A DNA stretch of 64,000 bases from Competibacter_A sp003527885 (lineage in GTDB: Bacteria > Pseudomonadota > Gammaproteobacteria > Competibacterales > Competibacteraceae), in assembly GCA_035442025.1 (NCBI GenBank), contig DAORPQ010000003.1, positions 1 to 64,000 of the forward strand, read 5' to 3'. Shown in pieces: positions 39,572-46,322 of the stretch; within the stretch, counting starts at the first letter, position 1; every line of letters starts with the position of its first letter. The notes beneath the pieces are model-generated. The model was not told the DNA's origin and made no database searches. It saw nothing but the letters and a program-made list of their open reading frames with translations. The translations under genes and the position numbers were made by a program.

Positions 39572-39835
39572 ATGAAGAAGCTCGGTTGTTTGCTTGCGGT
39601 CTCCACCCTCTTGCTGAGCGCGGGGTGCGCCAACATGACACCGACCGAACAGGGTACGCTGAGCGGCGCGGCCATCGGGGCGGCGGGCGGCGCGGCCATC
39701 GGCGGTCTGACCGGCGGCGATGCCGGCGTCGGCGCGATCATCGGCGGCGCGGCGGGCGCCGTGGTCGGCAACATCTACGGTCAGGACCAGGAGTACCGGC
39801 GGCCGCCACCCCGCCGGCGCTACCGGCGTTACTGA
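39572..39835 (+). CDS. Glycine-zipper lipoprotein
   Basis: 87 residues. The lipoprotein signal has its lipobox at LSAGC (Cys19). A glycine-zipper pair of helices (SGAAIGAAGGAAIGGLTGG, then GAIIGGAAGAVVGNIYGQ) and a basic tail (RRPPPRRRYRRY) follow. Such proteins insert in or bridge the outer membrane; no specific role is known. It is co-directional with the secreted-protein gene 10 bp upstream and convergent with the SPASM-type gene. Confidence 0.88.
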   Translation: MKKLGCLLAVSTLLLSAGCANMTPTEQGTLSGAAIGAAGGAAIGGLTGGDAGVGAIIGGAAGAVVGNIYGQDQEYRRPPPRRRYRRY

Positions 39836-39880
39836 GCCGGCGACAAGCCGCGCCGGCGCGGGCGGGACTCGGGTTATCGG

Positions 39881-40696
39881 TCAGTCCGGCGCCGCCGCCA
39901 AATCCCGGCGCAAGTCGGCGGCGGCGGCGCGCAGTTCGCCGAACAGGCGCTTGACGCCCGCGCAGTCATAATCGCGGCGCGGCCATTTGAAGTAGCCGCC
40001 GCAGCTCGCTAAAAACTCGCAGCTCCGGCACTCCCCGGCGCTGGCCAGCACCCGGTCGATCCAGGCCGCCAAGCCCGCATCGGGCGCGCTGTCCGCCCGG
40101 ATGTCGGCGCCCGCCAGCCGGCCATAGCGCGATTCCGTACCGTCATCGGCCACGTAACGCAGGGACTGCGGCTCTTCATCCAGCACCGCCCACAGCGGCT
40201 CCGGCCGGCCGTGATAAAAACCCAACAGCGTGCCGTGAAAAAATTCGACGGGCTGGGAAACGGTCGCTTGGTGCAGATAAAACCCCAGGCTGTCCGCCAG
40301 TTCCTCGACCAGAGCCGGGTCGGGTTGCGCCGGTTCCAGCCGCACGGCAAAATCCAGGGCGAGCGCCACCTTGACCGCCTTACCAAAACCGGGTTGGACG
40401 GGGATGACCGCCCGTACCGGGTGGTTGTCGAGCAGGTTGCTATGGCCGTACAGCAGCGGGAATTCGCCGGCGGGGTCGCGCATGATCAGCTCGACCGGCA
40501 ACCCCGGCGCCCACGCATCGAACGGTTCGGAATCGGCGGTCAGACTCAGCAGTTGCACGGCGACGAGGCGCTCGGGGTTTTCCGAGGCCAGCGCCGCGAC
40601 CAGCGCGGCCGGATCGCTGGCTCGAACGATCAACCGTCCCGGCCACGCCGCCGCCGACAACTGCTGGGGAATGCTGTAAAGCGCTTCGTCCATCAT
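39881..40696 (-). CDS. SPASM-type iron-sulphur protein without radical-SAM core (putative peptide-maturation partner)
   Basis: 271 residues (ATG at 40696, or the next codon). The C-terminus has Cys223-x2-Cys226-x5-Cys232-x12-Cys245 (CRSCEFLASCGGYFK, then DYDC). In SPASM domains this Cx2Cx5C plus a distal Cys holds auxiliary cluster II. The Cys expected four residues after the third, an auxiliary cluster I ligand, is Phe236. The radical-SAM CxxxCxxC is absent. Residues 18-200 alternate strands and helices as in a degenerate (beta/alpha) barrel and include VEFFHGTLLGFYHG, resembling the pre-SPASM region of radical-SAM/SPASM enzymes. Its start is 6 bp after the stop of the Trp-x-Asn repeat gene, so the two form an operon. 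I infer a role in modifying or chaperoning that peptide; it may need a radical-SAM enzyme encoded elsewhere. Confidence 0.75.
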   Translation of the reverse strand: MMDEALYSIPQQLSAAAWPGRLIVRASDPAALVAALASENPERLVAVQLLSLTADSEPFDAWAPGLPVELIMRDPAGEFPLLYGHSNLLDNHPVRAVIPVQPGFGKAVKVALALDFAVRLEPAQPDPALVEELADSLGFYLHQATVSQPVEFFHGTLLGFYHGRPEPLWAVLDEEPQSLRYVADDGTESRYGRLAGADIRADSAPDAGLAAWIDRVLASAGECRSCEFLASCGGYFKWPRRDYDCAGVKRLFGELRAAAADLRRDLAAAPD

Positions 40697-40702
40697 GCTC
40701 GA

Positions 40703-41077
40703 TCAGCGGTTGTACCAGCCGCCGTTCACCCATCTGGGCCGGTTGTACCAGCCGGGCCGGTTGTACCAGCCGGGTCCGTTATACCAGTGACGGCGGCGGT
40801 TGTACCAGCCAGGGCCGTAACCCCAGCCGCCGCCCCAACCCCAGCGGGGGCCGCCCCAACCCGGTCCGCCGCCGCCGAGATTGACCCAGTTGCCGTGATT
40901 GCTCCAGCCCACGGCCTCGGCTTCCTTGCCCGGCAGCAGCACCCCGCCCAGCACCACGCCGCCGATGACGGCTTTCGACCATTTCCCCAGACCGATCAGA
41001 AAATCGCGCCGCTCGCGCAGCGCCGGCCCTTCGATGGCGGGTTCGTCTCGGGAAGACTCTCGTTCATTGTCAGACAT
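40703..41077 (-). CDS. Tat-signal protein with Gly-rich Trp-x-Asn repeat core (putative RiPP precursor)
   Basis: 124 residues from the ATG at 41077, which has GGAGGTGG ending 2 bases upstream. Residues 23-27 (RRDFL) form a twin-arginine motif. A hydrophobic stretch (about 36-48) and an A-E-A site (53-55) follow, so the protein looks Tat-exported. The remaining 69 residues are Gly/Trp/Tyr/Asn/Arg-rich and hold eight Trp-x-Asn motifs: Trp58, Trp64, Trp91, Trp98, Trp104, Trp110, Trp116 and Trp121, mostly W-Y-N-R. There is no cysteine. Aromatic-x-Asn triplets are the type of site cyclised by three-residue-cyclophane (triceptide) radical-SAM/SPASM enzymes on Gly-rich Grr precursors. The SPASM-type gene 6 bp downstream supports a modified peptide. 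A simple secreted structural Gly/Trp/Tyr protein is the alternative. Confidence 0.75.
   Translation of the reverse strand: MSDNERESSRDEPAIEGPALRERRDFLIGLGKWSKAVIGGVVLGGVLLPGKEAEAVGWSNHGNWVNLGGGGPGWGGPRWGWGGGWGYGPGWYNRRRHWYNGPGWYNRPGWYNRPRWVNGGWYNR
40708..40810. repeat. Tandem-like 13-bp repeats inside the Trp-x-Asn gene
   Basis: GGTTGTACCAGCC occurs exactly at 40708, 40741, 40759 and 40798, with diverged copies between. On the coding strand it reads as Gly-Trp-Tyr-Asn codons. Spacings of 33, 18 and 39 bp keep the reading frame, indicating growth of the array by in-frame duplication. Confidence 0.9.
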
Positions 41078-41369
41078 GACCACCTCCAACTCAGCAAGCA
41101 TCAATCACGGCATTTCGGTGAAACCGACGGCCCCATCACCCGTAAATCAGTCAATCCGGGTGAAATCCCCCGCATTTTTCCAAGCCGGCCTTCCGTGCTG
41201 GAACGACGGCGGGGAGCGCTGGAGGTGACAATACCTTTTACCCTCCCGCCGACCGCTCTTTCCGGTCCTTGCAACTCCTTTCACATCGCCTTGAAAATTT
41301 GTCATACATTCTCTGAAATTTCGCTGAATGCTTTCTCCCATAATTTAATAGCCCAACCGTCGAGCGTCC
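41078..41369. promoter_or_regulatory. Divergent intergenic region upstream of the RiPP-like operon and the patatin gene
   Basis: 292 bp without a gene. The half nearest the patatin gene (41275-41350) is AT-rich, with CATAATTTAATAG close to its start. On the minus strand TTGACTGATTTACGGGTGAT lies about 80 bp before the repeat-protein gene and could include a -35, but no matching -10 is seen. Confidence 0.35.
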
Positions 41370-43610
41370 ATGTCCATCCAGCGGCCGTTTCTCCCTTCAT
41401 TCCCCGCCACGTTCGCCGTACTGCTGTCAGTGCTAGCAGCCCTCTGGCCCGCCCCGGTCGCGCTTGCGACCGGGGCGGACCGGCCGCGCATCGGGCTGGC
41501 GCTGGGCGGCGGCGGCGCTCGCGGCATCGCTCACATCGGCGTGCTCAAGCGCCTGGAAGAAATGCGGGTTCCCGTCGACTGCATCGCCGGCACCAGCATG
41601 GGCTCGATCATCGGCGGCCTGTACGCCTCCGGTATGTCGCTCGACCGAATGAGCGAAACTTTGCAGGATATCGACTGGCCGCAGATCTTCACCGACGGAC
41701 CGCCGCGCGCCGATCTGCCGTTCCGCCTCAAGCAGGAACAGCGGGTTCTGCTGAACGCCAGAGTCGGCATCAAGCAAGGCCGGGTGCAATTGCCCATGGG
41801 CCTGCTCGAAGGGCAAAACCTGTTGCTGCTGCTGGAGGAGCTGTCGTTGCCGGCCGCCAGCGTGCACGATTTCAACCGGTTGCGGATTCCCTTCCGGGCT
41901 GTGGCGACCGATCTGGCCACCGGTTCGCCGGTGGTGCTGGGGACGGGCGAGTTGGCCAGGGCGATGCGGGCCAGCATGTCGATCCCCAGCATTCTGGTGC
42001 CGGTCAAGATCGATGGCCGGCTGCTGGTGGACGGTGGCGTCGCCGATAACGTACCGGTGGATGTGGCGCGGGAGCTGTGCCACCCCGATGTCATCATCGC
42101 GGTGAGCGTGGGCGCACCGCTGGTCGGCACCGACAAACTCAGCTCGGTGCTTTCCATCACCGAACAGCTCACCAACATCCTGACCGCCCGCAACACCAGC
42201 CAGCAACTCAGTAGTTTGGGGCGCAAAGACGTACTGATCGCACCCGATTTGCAGGATCTCACCAGCATCGACTTCAACCGCGCCGCCGACGCCGTGGCCA
42301 TCGGCTACGCCGCCGCCCAGGCCAAACACCTGGAACTGGCCCGGCTGACGGCCGCGCCGGCGGTCTATCAACGCTATCTGGCCAGCCTGCCGCCCATCCC
42401 GCAAGCCGAGCGGCCGATCATCGACTTCATCCGCATCGAGCACGATACCCGCCTGTCCGACCAAGTCATCGCCGGACAACTGCGGATCAAGCCGGGCGAC
42501 CGGCTCGACCCTCAAAAACTCAACCGCGACCTCAACGCGATCTACGGCATGAGCGACTTCCAGCGGGTCAATTACACCCTGGTTCGAGAAAACGGTAAAA
42601 CCGGCTTGGTGGTCGAAGCCCGCCAGCAAGACATCGGACCCGACACCCTGAAGTTCGGCATGTTGCTCGGCGCCAACCTCAAGGGCGACTCGGAATTCAG
42701 TGTCGGCGCCGCCTACACCATGAGCGCGCTCAACGCGCTGGGCGCGCAATGGCGCAACTTCATCCAGCTGGGCGGCAACATCGCCCTGACCAGCGACTTC
42801 TACCAACCGCTCAACGAGGATCAGGACTATTACCTCAATCCCTACTTAAAGTACGAACAATACAATCTGGATGTCTTCAACGACCCCTATGCGGCGAGCA
42901 CCGGCTTTCGGGTTTATCGCTCCGAAATCGGCCTGGAGGTCGGCCGCAACCTGGAAAGCTGGGGGCGATTGGCGTTCGGGGTATTTTACGGGGCGGGCCG
43001 CAACGATTTGCGCTTGGGTCAACCGTCGGCTTACGAAGGCAATTTCAACGCGGGCGGTTATTCGCTCCGCTGGACGGTGGATACCCTGGACAACCTGAAT
43101 TTCCCGACCTCGGGCGATTCCGTCAACTTGGTTTTCCGCGATTCCCTGACCGAGCTGGGCGCCGATCGAGATTTTCGCACGCTCGATCTGAACGTCGTGC
43201 ACGCTTACACCTGGGGCCAATATTCGGTCATCCCACGCCTGCGGCTAGCGGGCAAATTATCGGGCGAGCAGTTAGGCATCCACGATCTTTTTTTGCAAGG
43301 GGGCTTTCTAAACTTGTCTGGCTATCAGAGCGGCCAGCTTTCGGGACAGTACGCCGCACTGGGTGCGTTGCTTTATATGTATCGGCTAGACGATACCTCG
43401 GCCGCCTTCAGCATTCCGGTTTTTGCGGGCGGCTCGCTGGAAATGGGCGGCGCCTGGAACGGTTATCACGAGATCACGCTCGATTCGCTGATTCCGGCCG
43501 GCAGCGTGTTCGTGGGCGTCGACACGCTGCTCGGGCCGTTTTATCTGGGCGCGGGCTATGCCGAAGGCGGCAATACCTCGTTGTACATGCAGCTGGGCAA
43601 GCTGTTCTGA
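41370..43610 (+). CDS. Patatin-like phospholipase with outer-membrane barrel (type Vd autotransporter family)
   Basis: 746 residues. A signal peptide (1-34) precedes a patatin lipase domain with GGGGARGIAHIGVLK, the nucleophile Ser76 in AGTSMGS and the dyad Asp221 in VDGGVADNVPVD. A POTRA-like segment (about 350-420) and a C-terminal beta-barrel of the surface-antigen/BamA type follow, ending in the outer-membrane Phe (MQLGKLF). This is the layout of PlpD-type autotransporters. The catalytic dyad is intact, so lipase activity is expected. It overlaps rluE by one base (TGATG). Confidence 0.94.
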   Translation: MSIQRPFLPSFPATFAVLLSVLAALWPAPVALATGADRPRIGLALGGGGARGIAHIGVLKRLEEMRVPVDCIAGTSMGSIIGGLYASGMSLDRMSETLQDIDWPQIFTDGPPRADLPFRLKQEQRVLLNARVGIKQGRVQLPMGLLEGQNLLLLLEELSLPAASVHDFNRLRIPFRAVATDLATGSPVVLGTGELARAMRASMSIPSILVPVKIDGRLLVDGGVADNVPVDVARELCHPDVIIAVSVGAPLVGTDKLSSVLSITEQLTNILTARNTSQQLSSLGRKDVLIAPDLQDLTSIDFNRAADAVAIGYAAAQAKHLELARLTAAPAVYQRYLASLPPIPQAERPIIDFIRIEHDTRLSDQVIAGQLRIKPGDRLDPQKLNRDLNAIYGMSDFQRVNYTLVRENGKTGLVVEARQQDIGPDTLKFGMLLGANLKGDSEFSVGAAYTMSALNALGAQWRNFIQLGGNIALTSDFYQPLNEDQDYYLNPYLKYEQYNLDVFNDPYAASTGFRVYRSEIGLEVGRNLESWGRLAFGVFYGAGRNDLRLGQPSAYEGNFNAGGYSLRWTVDTLDNLNFPTSGDSVNLVFRDSLTELGADRDFRTLDLNVVHAYTWGQYSVIPRLRLAGKLSGEQLGIHDLFLQGGFLNLSGYQSGQLSGQYAALGALLYMYRLDDTSAAFSIPVFAGGSLEMGGAWNGYHEITLDSLIPAGSVFVGVDTLLGPFYLGAGYAEGGNTSLYMQLGKLF

Positions 43611-44227
43611 TGGCGGCCCGCCTGATCCTGTTCAACAAGCCCTACGGCGTGTTGAGCCAATTCACCGATGCTCTCGGCCGGCCGACGCTGGCGGCGTATC
43701 TCGCCATCCCCGGCGTTCGCGTCGCCGGCCGGCTGGACCGGGATAGCGAGGGCTTGCTGGCGCTGACCGACAGTGGCCTGTTGCAAGCCCGCATCAGCCA
43801 TCCGCGCTACCGGCCGTCCAAAAGCTACTGGGTCCAAGTTGAGGGAAACCCTGACGAAACCGCCTTGGAGCACCTGCGCCGGGGCATCGACTTGAACGAT
43901 GGACCCACGCTCCCGGCCCGCGCGCGGCGCATCGGTGAACCGCTGCTGTGGCCGCGCGAGCCGCCGATCCGGTATCGCGCGGCCATCCCGACCGCCTGGC
44001 TCGAAATCACCTTACACGAAGGCCGCAACCGTCAGGTCCGCAGGATGACCGCCGCCGTCGGACACCCCACCCTGCGGCTGGTTCGCTGCCGCATCGGCGA
44101 CTGGGCCTTGGGTGAGCTGTTGCCCGGACAATGGCGGGAAGCGCCGGTTGCGGCGCCGTGGTCCGACCGTGGCCGCCCGATCCGTCACCGGCCCACCGCT
44201 CCGACCCGAAGCCGCATCACACCATGA
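43610..44227 (+). CDS. rluE: 23S rRNA pseudouridine synthase RluE-type
   Basis: 205 residues from the ATG that overlaps the upstream stop (TGATG). The catalytic Asp43 lies in GVRVAGRLDRDSEGLLALT, and the start ILFNKPYGVLSQFTD and the HEGRNRQVRRMTAAVGHPTLRLVR motif are typical of the RsuA/RluB/RluE group without an S4 domain. RluE modifies U2457 of 23S rRNA in E. coli. A basic C-terminal tail extends about 30 residues. It overlaps the cupin gene by 4 bp. Confidence 0.93.
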   Translation: MAARLILFNKPYGVLSQFTDALGRPTLAAYLAIPGVRVAGRLDRDSEGLLALTDSGLLQARISHPRYRPSKSYWVQVEGNPDETALEHLRRGIDLNDGPTLPARARRIGEPLLWPREPPIRYRAAIPTAWLEITLHEGRNRQVRRMTAAVGHPTLRLVRCRIGDWALGELLPGQWREAPVAAPWSDRGRPIRHRPTAPTRSRITP

Positions 44228-44571
44228 TCTTACCGAACGGAAATTTGTTCGCGGGCCTTCCGGCCACGCTCGCCTCGGAGCAGTTCGACGGTCTGCTCCA
44301 CACCGAATCCTGCCGTCTGGAGCGCATCGTCTCCAGCGGTCATGCGACGCCGGCGGGCGAATGGTACGACCAGGATTGGGATGAATGGGTGGTTTTATTG
44401 CAAGGTCGGGCGGCCCTGCGGTTCGCCGGCGAGGATGCCGCGCGCCTTTTGAATCCCGGCGATTATGTCTACATTCCAGCGCATTGCCGGCACCGCGTGG
44501 AGCACACCAGCGAAAAACCGCCGGCGGTTTGGTTGGCGCTGCATCTTGGAGGTGGCGGTCTTGGGCGGTGA
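44224..44571 (+). CDS. Cupin-domain protein
   Basis: 115 residues. One conserved beta-barrel (cupin_2-like) has EWYDQDWDEWVVLLQGRAAL and LLNPGDYVYIPAHCRHRVEHT, with His/Glu positions able to bind a metal. Small cupins of this kind are common and of unknown function. Its ATG overlaps the rluE stop (ATGA). Confidence 0.88.
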   Translation: MILPNGNLFAGLPATLASEQFDGLLHTESCRLERIVSSGHATPAGEWYDQDWDEWVVLLQGRAALRFAGEDAARLLNPGDYVYIPAHCRHRVEHTSEKPPAVWLALHLGGGGLGR

Positions 44572-44664
44572 TTCATCCTCGCTTCAGCCTGATCTTGTAA
44601 AATAGTCGATCTATAGCCATTATTGTTTGGTCGAATCTACTGTGGCGGGCTTTGGGAGCAATCA

Positions 44665-45132
44665 ATGAAAAAACAATTTGCGATAGCTTTGGCGGGCGGA
44701 ATTCTGGGCTTGAGCGTGTTGACGGCGGCCAACGCCGCCGACGCGAAACCAGAAGATACCGTCAAGTACCGCCAGTCGGTCTACACGATTATCGGTTGGA
44801 ATTTCAAACCCATCGGGGCGATGGTGAAGGGTGAAGCCCCATTCGACGCGGCCGCCGTGGCCCGGCACGCACAATACATCGAAATGCTCAGCAAAGCCCT
44901 ACCGGAAGGTTTCACCAAGGGAACCGGCCCGGACGCGGTCAAGAACACCGAGGCCAAACCCGAAATTTGGACCAAAGCGAGCGACTTTGACACCAAAATG
45001 AAGGATTTCCAGCAGGAAGCCGCCAAGCTGGCCGAAACCGCCAAAAGCGGCGACGAAAAAGCGATCAAGGCGCAGTTCGGCAAGACCGCCGAAACTTGCA
45101 AAGCCTGCCATAAGGAATTCCGCAAGGATTGA
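44665..45132 (+). CDS. Cytochrome c' (class II c-type cytochrome)
   Basis: 155 residues from the ATG at 44665 with GGGAG upstream. A signal peptide ends at ANA-AD (about residue 23). The rest is the four-helix bundle of cytochromes c'/c556, with the haem site Cys145-Lys-Ala-Cys148-His149 near the C-terminus (ETCKACHKEF), as expected for class II. It acts in the periplasm, in NO binding or electron transfer. A strong terminator follows, and the convergent neighbour encodes a cytochrome b561 that could be a redox partner. Confidence 0.95.
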   Translation: MKKQFAIALAGGILGLSVLTAANAADAKPEDTVKYRQSVYTIIGWNFKPIGAMVKGEAPFDAAAVARHAQYIEMLSKALPEGFTKGTGPDAVKNTEAKPEIWTKASDFDTKMKDFQQEAAKLAETAKSGDEKAIKAQFGKTAETCKACHKEFRKD

Positions 45133-45158
45133 GGGTTGCTTCAGCTTTTCATAGAGAG

Positions 45159-45191
45159 CGGGTCATGCCGGCGCATGACCCGTTTCGTTTT
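45159..45191 (+). terminator. Intrinsic terminator after cytochrome c' gene
   Basis: CGGGTCATGC (45159-45168) pairs perfectly with GCATGACCCG (45173-45182) around CGGC and is followed by TTTCGTTTT. The T-tract is on the plus strand. Confidence 0.9.
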
Positions 45192-45201
45192 CCGCCGACG
45201 C

Positions 45202-45876
45202 CTAACCCACCAACAGCCAAACCGCCGTAATCGCGGCCGCCAGCACCACCAGACCCAGCCAGGGGCTGACCATTCGCGGAGCCCGTCCGATCGAATCCGG
45301 CGGCAGATGTTTGAGGCCGCTCAACATCGGATGCACCAAGTTTTCGCGCTTGACGAACAAATAGAACAACACCGCCGAAATATGCACCGCGATGACCGCC
45401 AGCAACAGGTTGAAATTGAATTTATGAATGGCGGTCAACCAATCGCTGGCGCTTTTCGACACCCAGCCGTACAGCGGCCCTTCGACCACGATATCGTCGT
45501 TGGCGAACAGGCCGGTTCCCGCCTGCACCAGCAACAGCGCCAGCATCGCCAGGATCGACCAGCCCCCCATGGGGTTATGGCCCAGATACAGCGGCGTCTC
45601 GCCCCGCAGCAACGCCTTGACGTACTCCATCGCCGCGCCGGGTCCTCGGACGAAATCGCTGAAGCGGACGGTATCGCTGCCCACGAAGCCCCAGATCAGG
45701 CGGAACAGCACTAAAACCAGGATCGTGTAACCGCCCCAGATGTGATAAGTCATGGTGTCGCTGTTCTCGGCGGTCAGCCATTGGGCGATCATGAGCACGA
45801 CCAGCGTCCAGTGAAAGATCCGGGTTGGTAGATCCCAGACCTTGACGGTTTGCAGCGGTTGCGACGTATCGGACAT
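45202..45876 (-). CDS. Cytochrome b561-family membrane protein
   Basis: 224 residues with four main membrane segments plus a C-terminal one. The start VWDLPTRIFHWTLVV carries His22; His45 (MTYHIWGG) and later histidines (AIHKFNFN, VAVHISAV) can ligate two b-type haems. These proteins pass electrons between the membrane quinone pool and periplasmic cytochromes c. The gene converges on the cytochrome c' gene and diverges from leuA; a Fur-like box lies 57 bp before its start. Confidence 0.94.
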   Translation of the reverse strand: MSDTSQPLQTVKVWDLPTRIFHWTLVVLMIAQWLTAENSDTMTYHIWGGYTILVLVLFRLIWGFVGSDTVRFSDFVRGPGAAMEYVKALLRGETPLYLGHNPMGGWSILAMLALLLVQAGTGLFANDDIVVEGPLYGWVSKSASDWLTAIHKFNFNLLLAVIAVHISAVLFYLFVKRENLVHPMLSGLKHLPPDSIGRAPRMVSPWLGLVVLAAAITAVWLLVG

Positions 45877-45932
45877 AGATAAACCCTCTCTGTCAGGAAA
45901 AGCGGAAGCGCAATGGTCGGCATGACCGATTC

Positions 45933-45951
45933 GCTAATGATAACGATTTAC
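45933..45951. promoter_or_regulatory. Possible Fur box
   Basis: The 19 bases GCTAATGATAACGATTTAC match the classical 19-bp Fur consensus at 14 positions by my count. It sits between the cytochrome b561 gene and the leuA promoter, so iron control of the b561 gene is plausible but unproved. Confidence 0.35.
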
Positions 45952-45958
45952 ATTCAAC

Positions 45959-45987
45959 TTGACCCGAAACAGCCAAGTGCGTTATTT
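45959..45987 (+). promoter_or_regulatory. Sigma-70-like promoter of leuA leader
   Basis: TTGACC (45959-45964), a 17-bp spacer and TTATTT (45982-45987) form a good -35/-10 pair. The transcript would start near 45995, giving a leader of about 330 nt before leuA. Confidence 0.6.
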
Positions 45988-46041
45988 TGAACCCATTATG
46001 AGCGCACAATCCCGCGAGCGGTTCGAACTGCGACTGAGTGG

Positions 46042-46075
46042 CCCGGCCTCCTGAGTGGAGCGCCGGGTTCTGTTG
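46042..46075 (+). other. Hairpin in the leuA leader
   Basis: CCCGGC CTCC (46042-46051) pairs with GGAG (46057-46060) and GCCGGG (46062-46067), with a single bulged C; TTCTGTTGT follows. It lies before the leader peptide and could be a pause site or early terminator. Confidence 0.5.
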
Positions 46076-46115
46076 TCGCCGTCGATCATCCGAACCGCTT
46101 TCGAGGATTGTCCCA

Positions 46116-46238
46116 ATGTCTGATTCTGACCGATCCCACCGTTTCGCTCCCCGCATTGCCCGTGGCCTTCGTCGTCCCGTCTCCGTGCGCACCCTCTCTC
46201 TCGCTCTGCTTCGACTGAGTCGCGGTCGTCGGGCCTAG
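46116..46238 (+). CDS. Leucine-rich leader peptide upstream of leuA
   Basis: A 40-codon frame with GAGGA 8 bases before its ATG. Five of the eight codons 27-34 are leucine (Leu27, 29, 31, 32, 34; 46194-46217), shortly before the TAG stop. The stop codon falls in the loop of a 9-bp hairpin. This is the layout of amino-acid attenuator leaders such as leuL, although the sequence differs from the enterobacterial peptide. The codon run and its place before leuA are visible; the regulatory role is inference. Confidence 0.55.
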   Translation: MSDSDRSHRFAPRIARGLRRPVSVRTLSLALLRLSRGRRA

Positions 46239-46280
46239 CGGCGGCCCGGCGGCTGTATCCACGCCGCATTCGCGTTTTCC
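46227..46280 (+). promoter_or_regulatory. Putative leucine attenuator (two mutually exclusive hairpins)
   Basis: Hairpin 1 pairs CGTCGGGCC (46227-46235) with GGCCCGGCG (46243-46251); its loop holds the leader stop codon. Hairpin 2 pairs GCGGC (46249-46253) with GCCGC (46263-46267) and is followed by ATTCGCGTTTTCC. They share 46249-46251 and cannot coexist. A ribosome stalled at the Leu codons would let hairpin 1 form and block hairpin 2; one reaching the stop codon would do the opposite. Hairpin 2 is short, so termination may be modest. Confidence 0.5.
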
Positions 46281-46322
46281 GGCACTGTAAACCCATCGAT
46301 CGTCAAGCAGAGAAAATTTGCC

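Noticed and set aside
40708..40810. CRISPR-like direct repeats
   Set aside because: Units are only 13 bp with irregular short spacers and encode the Trp-Tyr-Asn motifs of a gene; no cas genes are nearby.
39881..41077. Truncated radical-SAM gene produced by a frameshift
   Set aside because: The space between the SPASM-type start and the repeat gene is only 6 bp, and I found no CxxxCxxC in the open frames here. The protein is a complete, well-formed frame rather than a broken one.
42749..43609. N-terminal extension of the rluE frame
   Set aside because: The extension is out of frame with, and inside, the patatin gene. RluE motifs begin only at the ATG at 43610.
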